A stretch of 15,739 nt of DNA, taken from positions 1-15,739 of the forward strand of contig CALBYO010000106.1 in the NCBI GenBank assembly GCA_937889705.1, written 5' to 3'. The translations under genes were made by a program, and so were the position numbers. This DNA comes from an uncultured Bacillota bacterium (GTDB lineage: Bacteria > Bacillota > Clostridia > Christensenellales > UBA1242). This document shows, piece by piece, positions 7,191 to 13,800 of the stretch. A model generated the notes under the pieces. The model searched no databases. It saw only the letters and a program-made list of their open reading frames with translations, and was not told where the DNA came from. The stretch's first letter is position 1, and each line of letters begins with the position of its first letter.

Positions 7191-7763
7191 TTATAAAATT
7201 TTGTCAAAAAGCGCGATTTTTGCGTCATTAATTGCATTGTCTATCAAAACTTTATTTTTTGGAGAAATATTTGACAAAACATAGTCAATAAGTTCCCCGC
7301 GTTCATCGCTATCCATTCCAATTCGAACACGCATAAAATTTTCGCTGCCAACACGCTCTGTTATGTTTCTAAGTCCATTATGAGTGCCCGCGCTACCATG
7401 CTCTCTGATTCTAAACTTGCCTGCTGGTAAATCAACATCGTCAACACAAACAATCACATCTTCTATTTTTGCGCCATATTTTTTCATCGCAGCTCTAACT
7501 GCATCGCCACTTAAATTCATGTAAGTATGTGGTTTAACAAAAACAAACTTTTCCTTTCCGTCAACTATTTTTTTAAGATTGTAAATTTTGCAAAGTTCAT
7601 TTTTGTTAATTATTATTTCCGCAATTTCAGAGTTTAACGCATTTTTAAACGAAAAGTTAAGCCCCAAATCTTCTGCAATACTATCAACACACATAAAACC
7701 TATGTTGTGATAGGTTTTAAAATATTTTTGTTCTGGATTACCAAGTCCAACAATAATTTTCAT
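7191..7763 (-). CDS. pth: Peptidyl-tRNA hydrolase
   Basis: Releases tRNA from prematurely dropped peptidyl-tRNA, an essential recycling step. The 190-residue length is normal for the family. Key residues are present: GLGNP with Asn9, TYHNIGF with catalytic His19, KPHTYMNLSG with Asn83, VDDVDLPAGK with Asp108, and HNGLRNI with Asn129. The usual G-G-H-N is G-T-H-N here, and about 15 Lys/Asn/Ile-rich residues (about 47-72) lengthen the segment before KPHTYMNLSG. The ATG shares one base with the TAA stop of the preceding GlmU-like gene (TAATG), which implies translational coupling; only a weak AAGGA-type site precedes it. mfd follows nine bases later in the same operon. Confidence 0.97.
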   Translation of the reverse strand: MKIIVGLGNPEQKYFKTYHNIGFMCVDSIAEDLGLNFSFKNALNSEIAEIIINKNELCKIYNLKKIVDGKEKFVFVKPHTYMNLSGDAVRAAMKKYGAKIEDVIVCVDDVDLPAGKFRIREHGSAGTHNGLRNITERVGSENFMRVRIGMDSDERGELIDYVLSNISPKNKVLIDNAINDAKIALFDKIL

Positions 7764-8608
7764 TAACTTTCCTTTTCTTCTATTAACTCAAAAGGTCCTA
7801 CAACCATATTTTCTGTTATTTTACTATTTTTCACATACGAACTTTTAATGTCGCAACCACTTGAAATTATTGATGAAATTATCGTATTATTTGGCTCTAA
7901 AATAACATTTTTGCCTATATATGTTTCGCCTTTCAACACATTATTAGGCTCAATTTTAGCACCACTTTCAATTATAACGCTTGCATCAATAAAAGTTGTA
8001 TTTTTATCTTCAATAAACACACCATTGTGCAAATGAAAATCTAAAATTCTGTTTTTCAAAACATTGGTTGCTTTTTCTAAGGTATAAGCGTCACCAACAG
8101 CAAAAAATTCGTTTTCGCCGAAATCTCTTGTCATAACGCTTGAAACGCTTTCTGCATTTGAAATATATTCTGTATCAAAAACCCAACCACGATTAAGTTT
8201 TAAAACATTCAAATGTCTTATCGCAAAATAATCTAAAACTTCATGAATTGTGTTTTGAGAAATAAGCGGCGTGTCAGAATACAAAACAATAGTTGTTTTT
8301 TTATTATTTAAAAGCGGTTTAATAAGTGGAACAATATTTGAATGGTCATCACACGCGATTGTTTTAACTTCAAAATCTGAAACACTTTCCATTGTCCATT
8401 CATACATTTTTTTGCCACAAATTTCCAAATTATATGGTTTGATAACACCTTTAAAGTTCGCATTTCTATAAAGCAACACAATAGCCAAAACATCGTTTGA
8501 ATAGTCCGTTTGCGTTTCTGTTTGAACACTTGTTTGAACTGAATTTTCGTCTAAATCAATCAGCACATCATCTAAAAGTGTGCTCTTTTCCATTTCCATA
8601 ATTTCCAT
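7763..8608 (-). CDS. GlmU-like protein lacking both catalytic centres
   Basis: About 281 residues from the ATG at 8608. Alignment by eye to bifunctional GlmU (about 456 residues) is clear in parts. LYSDTPLISQNTIHEVLDY matches the GlmU G-D-T-P-L segment. AYTLEKATNVLKNRI and HNGVFIEDKNTTFID match the linker into the beta-helix. IEPNNVLKGETYIGKNVILEPN and the following repeats match left-handed beta-helix turns, ending at VVGPF. The uridyltransferase loop (L-A-A-G-x-G-T-R-M) is replaced by VLLYRNANFKG, the Q-x-x-Q-L-G-T-x-H-A segment is missing, and the chain stops where the acetyl-CoA domain should begin. Neither GlmU reaction is expected. The first 40 residues are acidic and Gln/Thr-rich. It lies first in the operon before pth and mfd, the place glmU holds in other Bacillota. 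A structural, regulatory or ligand-binding role is possible; the function is unknown. Confidence 0.75.
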   Translation of the reverse strand: MEIMEMEKSTLLDDVLIDLDENSVQTSVQTETQTDYSNDVLAIVLLYRNANFKGVIKPYNLEICGKKMYEWTMESVSDFEVKTIACDDHSNIVPLIKPLLNNKKTTIVLYSDTPLISQNTIHEVLDYFAIRHLNVLKLNRGWVFDTEYISNAESVSSVMTRDFGENEFFAVGDAYTLEKATNVLKNRILDFHLHNGVFIEDKNTTFIDASVIIESGAKIEPNNVLKGETYIGKNVILEPNNTIISSIISSGCDIKSSYVKNSKITENMVVGPFELIEEKES

Positions 8609-8615
8609 ATATTTT

Positions 8616-8644
8616 ATTGTAAAACAGATAGATTTTTTTGTCAA
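8616..8644 (-). promoter_or_regulatory. Predicted sigma-A promoter of the GlmU-like-pth-mfd operon
   Basis: On the minus strand a perfect TTGACA (8644-8639), a 17-base spacer and TACAAT (8621-8616) are seen. Seven bases (AAAATAT) separate the -10 box from the ATG at 8608, so transcription would start at or within about two bases of the ATG. In-frame ATGs at 8599 and 8593 also lack a clear Shine-Dalgarno site. Confidence 0.8.
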
Positions 8645-8715
8645 CTATATTTAACTTTCAGGGCTTTTATGAATAAATTTTGTGCTTCTCCACAAGATAT
8701 TTTAGGAGGTCAAAA

Positions 8716-8883
8716 ATGGAAAAATCTGAAAATAATCAAGGCGTTTGCTGCGATGTTGAAGAATGCGTTCACAATGTTGACGGCTGTAATTGCGAAATGA
8801 ACACAATCAAAGTTACATCTTGCAAAGAAAACGACGCTCACTTTTGTAAAACTTACGAATGTAAAAACGAATGTCAAAAATAA
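8716..8883 (+). CDS. DUF1540-like cysteine-rich mini-protein
   Basis: A 55-residue protein with nine cysteines (11, 12, 17, 24, 26, 36, 44, 49, 53), including C-D-V-E-E-C-V-H-N followed by D-G-C-N-C and later H-F-C-K-T-Y. This matches the DUF1540 pattern common in Clostridia. The cysteine spacing suggests metal binding, perhaps zinc or iron, but the role is unknown. The start is fixed by a textbook AGGAGGT site five bases before the ATG; an in-frame extension back to 8680 has no such site. There is no signal peptide, so it is probably cytoplasmic. A hairpin terminator follows at once, so it is a single-gene unit, divergent from the GlmU-like operon. I see no convincing promoter in the 71 bases upstream. 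Confidence 0.8.
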   Translation: MEKSENNQGVCCDVEECVHNVDGCNCEMNTIKVTSCKENDAHFCKTYECKNECQK

Positions 8884-8884
8884 C

Positions 8885-8907
8885 AAAAAACGCTTAACGC
8901 GTTTTTT
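8885..8907 (+). terminator. Intrinsic terminator of the DUF1540 gene
   Basis: AAAAAACGC (8885-8893) pairs perfectly with GCGTTTTTT (8899-8907) around the five-base loop TTAAC. It begins one base after the stop codon. The padR-type promoter starts 21 bases downstream. Confidence 0.85.
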
Positions 8908-8928
8908 ATTTTGCCTTTTAAAATATAC

Positions 8929-8957
8929 TTGACACAAAATGTAAGTAAAGTTATAAT
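8929..8957 (+). promoter_or_regulatory. Consensus promoter of the PadR-type gene
   Basis: Perfect TTGACA (8929-8934), a 17-base spacer and perfect TATAAT (8952-8957) make this the strongest promoter by sequence in the window. A Shine-Dalgarno AGGAG (8982-8986) stands five bases before the ATG at 8992. Confidence 0.88.
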
Positions 8958-8965
8958 AATTATAA
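8951..8965. promoter_or_regulatory. Palindrome over the -10 box, possible PadR-type operator
   Basis: TTATAAT-A-ATTATAA is a perfect seven-base inverted repeat around one central base, and it overlaps the -10 box. PadR proteins often repress their own genes by binding a palindrome at the promoter, so this is a candidate site. It consists only of A and T in AT-rich DNA, so chance is a real alternative. Confidence 0.3.
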
Positions 8966-8991
8966 TTTTATAGACCATTTTAGGAGCAAAA

Positions 8992-10698
8992 ATGAACTAC
9001 ATTTTAGATGAAATTCCAAGGGGACAATTAAATAATGTAATTTTATCAACCATGCTTGACGGAGATAAGTATGGCTATGAAATTATTGAAGAAATCTCTA
9101 AATGGTCTAACGGAAAAATTGAACTTAAACAGCCAAGTTTATACAGCGCCCTAAAAAGGCTTGAAGCCAGTGAAATGCTCTCATCTTATTGGACAGATAG
9201 CGAACTCGGCGGCAATAGACACTATTATCGTTTGACTGACCTCGGCAGAAAAACTGCATCTTCATGGGCAGAAGAATTTATGCAATCAAAAGAAACGCCA
9301 AGCGTAGTTTTAAACACAAATCCAATTCAAGAAAAGAAAGAAGAACCAAAACAATTAAATCAAGACTTCACAATTCTTGACCAAGGAAATATGTTTCAAC
9401 TTTTGAAAGAAGATAAAAAAGAAGAAGAACCTAAGCTCCCAGTTGTTGACGATAATAAACTAAATGAATTGCAATATAATTTATTTGATAAAATTCCAGT
9501 TCAAGAAACAGTTAAAGAGCAAAAAATTCAACGCGCAGCAAGAATTGCAAACCTAAATTCTAAATCTCAACTTGTTCAACTAAAACAATTTACTGAGAGC
9601 GATAGAAAATCAGAATTTGAAAAAATTAAACAAAATAATCAAAATAATTTCTTCAAAAGCGAAAAAAATGAGCCAAAAATTGAAAAAAAAGAAGATTTTT
9701 GCTTCATAAAAGATGATTACGAACAAAAGCCCGCGCAAACTACGGAAATTAAAAAACAAGATTTTGCTCCGAAACCAGAAGAGAAACAGGAAGAAAAAGT
9801 TGAATCAACTTTTAACATCTCAAAATATGCTTCCGCTCGCGATGGGTACTTCTTAGCTCCTGAAAAAACTGAATCAGAAGAAACAGAAGATAAAGAAGTA
9901 TCAAAGCCAGAACAAAAACAAGAAGAAGTTTTTTATAAAAATGATGGCGTTTTCCTTAACGAATACGAAACCGCCACTGAACTTCCAAAAGTTAAAAAAA
10001 TTGAGCCAATGAGTTTAAATATTGAAATTCCATCACCAAACGATACAATTTCTTTTAAAAACTCTCGCACAGAAAATCTTTTTAAGGCTCAAAAGGAAGA
10101 ACCAACATCTTCGCCAAAACCTGCTCAAAATAATCAACCTATTAAACGCCCCGCTCAAAGACCAACCTTTTCAAGTTATATGGGTTTAAAAAATTATTAC
10201 AATCATTTAGGAATACAATTTGACGAATATAAACAAGAAAACAAAAATACTGAATTAAATAAAAAACATATTTGGCTTGTAAATATTATTCGCTGTTCTG
10301 TTTTACTTTTTATATCAATTATTTTGAGTTTTGCACTTAATTTTGGTATAAAAACTGAATTATATGGAAGAATTGCATTCATTATAATTCCTTGCGTTAT
10401 ATTACTTATAGGTTTGTCTTATTCTGCAATTTATCTATATGAATGTAAACATCCAAAATCAAAATTGCCGGTACTAAATATAACATCAACTTTACATTCA
10501 ATCATCGCATCTGTTTGCTTGATTTTAGTTGCAATCGCAATCAATTTAATGTTAGGATTTAACGCAAACACTGGTATAACCTATCTTCCAACTTTAATTT
10601 ATCCAATAATACTTCTTGCAATAATTGCATTTAGTGTTCAAATTAATAAATTAGTTGAAAAAATTCTAATAAAGATTGAAAATAAAAACCACCAATAA
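8992..10698 (+). CDS. Membrane-anchored PadR-family transcriptional regulator
   Basis: A 568-residue protein in three parts. Residues 1 to about 100 form a PadR winged helix: ILSTMLDGDKYGYEI, QPSLYSALKRLE for the recognition helix, and NRHYYRLTDLGR for the wing. Residues about 105-420 are a highly charged Lys/Glu/Gln/Pro-rich linker with little predicted structure, containing related short segments DGYFLAPE and DGVFLNEYE. It ends in a more ordered-looking stretch around SSYMGLKNYYNHLGIQFDEY. Residues about 428-450, 460-482, 499-522 and 529-550 are four strongly hydrophobic helices, followed by a basic tail. Ordinary PadR proteins are about 100-200 residues long and soluble. The frame is intact with a strong promoter and Shine-Dalgarno site, so the fusion looks real. 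The DNA-binding part would be tethered to the inner face of the membrane. Targets are unknown; autoregulation is possible. The downstream giant surface-protein gene points the opposite way. Confidence 0.87.
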   Translation: MNYILDEIPRGQLNNVILSTMLDGDKYGYEIIEEISKWSNGKIELKQPSLYSALKRLEASEMLSSYWTDSELGGNRHYYRLTDLGRKTASSWAEEFMQSKETPSVVLNTNPIQEKKEEPKQLNQDFTILDQGNMFQLLKEDKKEEEPKLPVVDDNKLNELQYNLFDKIPVQETVKEQKIQRAARIANLNSKSQLVQLKQFTESDRKSEFEKIKQNNQNNFFKSEKNEPKIEKKEDFCFIKDDYEQKPAQTTEIKKQDFAPKPEEKQEEKVESTFNISKYASARDGYFLAPEKTESEETEDKEVSKPEQKQEEVFYKNDGVFLNEYETATELPKVKKIEPMSLNIEIPSPNDTISFKNSRTENLFKAQKEEPTSSPKPAQNNQPIKRPAQRPTFSSYMGLKNYYNHLGIQFDEYKQENKNTELNKKHIWLVNIIRCSVLLFISIILSFALNFGIKTELYGRIAFIIIPCVILLIGLSYSAIYLYECKHPKSKLPVLNITSTLHSIIASVCLILVAIAINLMLGFNANTGITYLPTLIYPIILLAIIAFSVQINKLVEKILIKIENKNHQ

Positions 10699-10712
10699 TT
10701 TGGTGGTTTTTT
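10684..10712 (+). terminator. Intrinsic terminator of the PadR-type gene
   Basis: AAAAACCACCA (10684-10694) pairs with TGGTGGTTTTT (10701-10711) around the six-base loop ATAATT, which contains the TAA stop codon (10696-10698). The stem carries a T-tract on its 3' side. Confidence 0.9.
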
Positions 10713-10757
10713 AAAAAATATTAGATGATTTAAAAATCTTTTAACACTTTTTTCAAA

Positions 10758-10794
10758 CAAAAAACTTGGGTAAAAGGAGACCCCAAGTTTTTTG
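10758..10794. terminator. Bidirectional terminator between the PadR-type and giant surface-protein genes
   Basis: CAAAAAACTTGGG (10758-10770) and CCCAAGTTTTTTG (10782-10794) form a perfect 13-base-pair stem with an 11-base loop and U-tracts on either strand. It lies 54 bases past the stop of the minus-strand giant gene and probably ends that transcript. It also backs up the PadR-gene terminator. The remaining bases between the two genes hold nothing else I recognise. Confidence 0.82.
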
Positions 10795-10847
10795 CAATAC
10801 TTTAATTCACTATTTAATTTAAGTATCTAAAAATTTGCATTTATTAA

Positions 10848-13800
10848 TTATCCTTGCAAGTATTCTGAATAATCGGTATTTGCATCATAGGCAGGGAGAT
10901 CATCATATTGAGAGAGATCTAAATCTGCGGTAAGGAACATTAACATTGAATATTCACTAACACTAATTGTTGCATCCCAAGTGCCAGTAGCTTCATTGTA
11001 TGTTATATTCGTTATACTATTAACAGACATAGAATCGTTTCCTAGTAACATAACTTCTTTAACTTCTTCTGTAAATCTTATTGTGTATTCTGCCTCTAAT
11101 TCCATAGCAAAATTATCACTATTCCCATTATATTCAAAAACTTTTCCATTCACTGTATATATAGTAAACATTGGAACTGTACAGATACTTCCGTTAAAAT
11201 ATTCGTTAATCAATTTCCCGCAATAACCTGCATAATTTTTATCTTCATCAGACATATCTGTATAAGCTAATCCCATAGCAGACACAGTTCCTTTAAACCA
11301 GGTGCCAACAATATTGCTTGGGCCACTAAAATATTTATAAGTTTCCATTTCGCTTATTTTCGTAATATCCCCGAGATCGCTCATTTTTAAGAATATTTTG
11401 AGATTTGAATTGCCTGCTGCATATGTGTAATTAATCGTAAATTCTGAATAACCATCACCTTTTGTAACTTCTGAAACAACAAAATCAGTTATTTCTGTTG
11501 AAGCGTCAAAATCATATAATCCAACGCCAATCACATTTGTTGTATAAAATCTGATTTTGTATGTTCCTGTTGCAAATCTATATTTTACAAATCCTCGATT
11601 ACTACTATTTGGAATACCTAACCAAATCAATTTATTTTCAGAATCATAAATTTCAATTTTTATTCCTGATCTTATCAAGTAATGAAATCCGTCATACTCG
11701 TCTGTACTTTCAAGTAAACTACTTACGGCATTTGCTGGTAAACCAGTAATAGAAACTTCAACTGATTCGCTTTCTGCTGGTTGATTTGGCAATATAAAAA
11801 TCATCATAAGCCTTTCTTCATATGAACTATTTTCAAATCCAATATAGGAATAGTTAACTGTCGCTTGCGCTCTACCATTAACAATTGTTACATCGCCTGA
11901 AGCTTTTACTTCATACCTCCAGTTTACTAATATCCAACCAGTTGGCAATGAATTTTCAAATTCAAATGTGTATGTATTTGTTGTAAGTTTGTAAATACGA
12001 GTTTCATATGAAATTCCATAAGAAGAATTTCCACTTGTATTATATTCCAATTTATTGTTATTTAAATATGCCAATATGTTAAATCTTGAATGCAATTTAT
12101 TATTACTCATTGAATTTAACAGTGAAGTATCTGTTAAATCTGAAAGACTTGTATGACCATTCCATAGTGCTTGAACTGCATCAATTTCTGCTTGAGTAAG
12201 TGAGCCTACGGAGACTTGATCTGTTAAGACTTCCCAACAAGCATAAATAGTTATTGTTCCTGAAATACCTTCAGAATTAATACTTATGTTCGCAGACCAA
12301 TTATACTGACCATCTGTATGAGGTTTCAATGCCCATCCTTTAAATTTATAACCAGATCTTGCAAAATCATTAGCTGATGGCATATTTATAGATTCACCAA
12401 ATTTCTTCTGAACCGAAGATGGTGCTGTTCCTTCTCCACCGTTCAAATCAAATATAATAGTTACCGTTTCTCCCCAAACTGCATACAATGTTTTACTTGA
12501 AAATTCTGTATAAGTTTGATCTACCTCACCATTTGTATATTCAATATCACCCCATGTAGGATTTTTACTAAAACTCCAACCTAAGAAGGTATAACCATCT
12601 TTTGTTAAAGTTACTTCTGGAATGTTAATTCTTCCATCTGTGTAAGTAATAATGTCTTCTGGAACTTGTCCTACACCTCCATTAGTATCAAATGATATTG
12701 TTAATGGTTGTTTCCAGATGGCGTATAAAGTTGTGCTTCCATAAGTATCCTCTTCATAGAAAGTTATATCTGTTGTGCCGTTTGCGTAATCAGTATAAGT
12801 TGAATTAGATTTCCAAGCCCAACCTGCGAACATATAGCCATCTTTTGTTAAACTTACTTCTGGAATATCAAAGCTTTTTCTTTCCCATACTTCGAAACTC
12901 TCTGGAAGTGTTCCTTCTCCACCATTTAAGTCGAAATTAATTGTTAAAACATTCTTCCAAACAGGGTATAATGTTTTAGTTTGTCCTTGATAGCTACTAT
13001 ACCATATATTGCTGTCATTCCATACATCAAAATTTGAACTACCTTGAGTCCACGACCATCCAGCAATGGCTTGTCCAGAGGCGTTTCTAATATTTTCTAT
13101 TATTGAACCTACAACATCTGAAATTGTAAATGAATCATTATACCCAATTTTTATAATGTTTTCTTGTCCTTCAACTTCAGAGAAATCAAATATAATTTTA
13201 GCAACTTCACTTTCAGATTTCCAAACAGCATAGAGTTCAGTATAACCGCTGAAATTGCTGTATTTTTGTCCAATGCTATAATTTACATATGAACTATTCG
13301 CTGAAGTGCTCCAACCTACTAGATAATAACCTTCTTTTAAAATAATTCCTTTACCATCTGGGAATATAATACCTTCGTCAGCAAAGAATCCATTCATTGT
13401 AAAGCTTTGCGATTTTGTATCATCATTATAAAAAGTAATTGTTTGAGGCCCAGACCAAACAGCTTTTAACTTTCTATTTGATAAATTGAATGTGAAATTA
13501 TCTCCTGGTTGATAAATTGTTGTTCCATCTGTCCAACCTTTAAATGTAAAACCATTTTCAATATTAGTTGGAGCTGATTTCAATACGCTAGTAATAGTTA
13601 ACCCATCAGTCGTGCTTGTTTCAAATGATGATAATTCTGGTCCAGTTGCATTTACTCCATCTAAATCATAAGTAACGTTTAAAATTATCGTCGTTAAATT
13701 AGTACAACCTGAAAATGCAGAATCTCCAATAACTGTACAAGTTGATGGAATTGTAACTTTTTCTAATTTTAAACACCCTTTAAAACAATTTTTTGGAATT

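Noticed and set aside
8646..8680. Possible sigma promoter for the DUF1540 gene (TTTAAC...TAAATT)
   Set aside because: Both boxes are poor, and no known alternative-sigma pattern fits well enough to call.
8670..8696. Small hairpin TTGTG/CACAA upstream of the DUF1540 gene
   Set aside because: Only five base pairs with no conserved context; not convincing as a riboswitch or operator.
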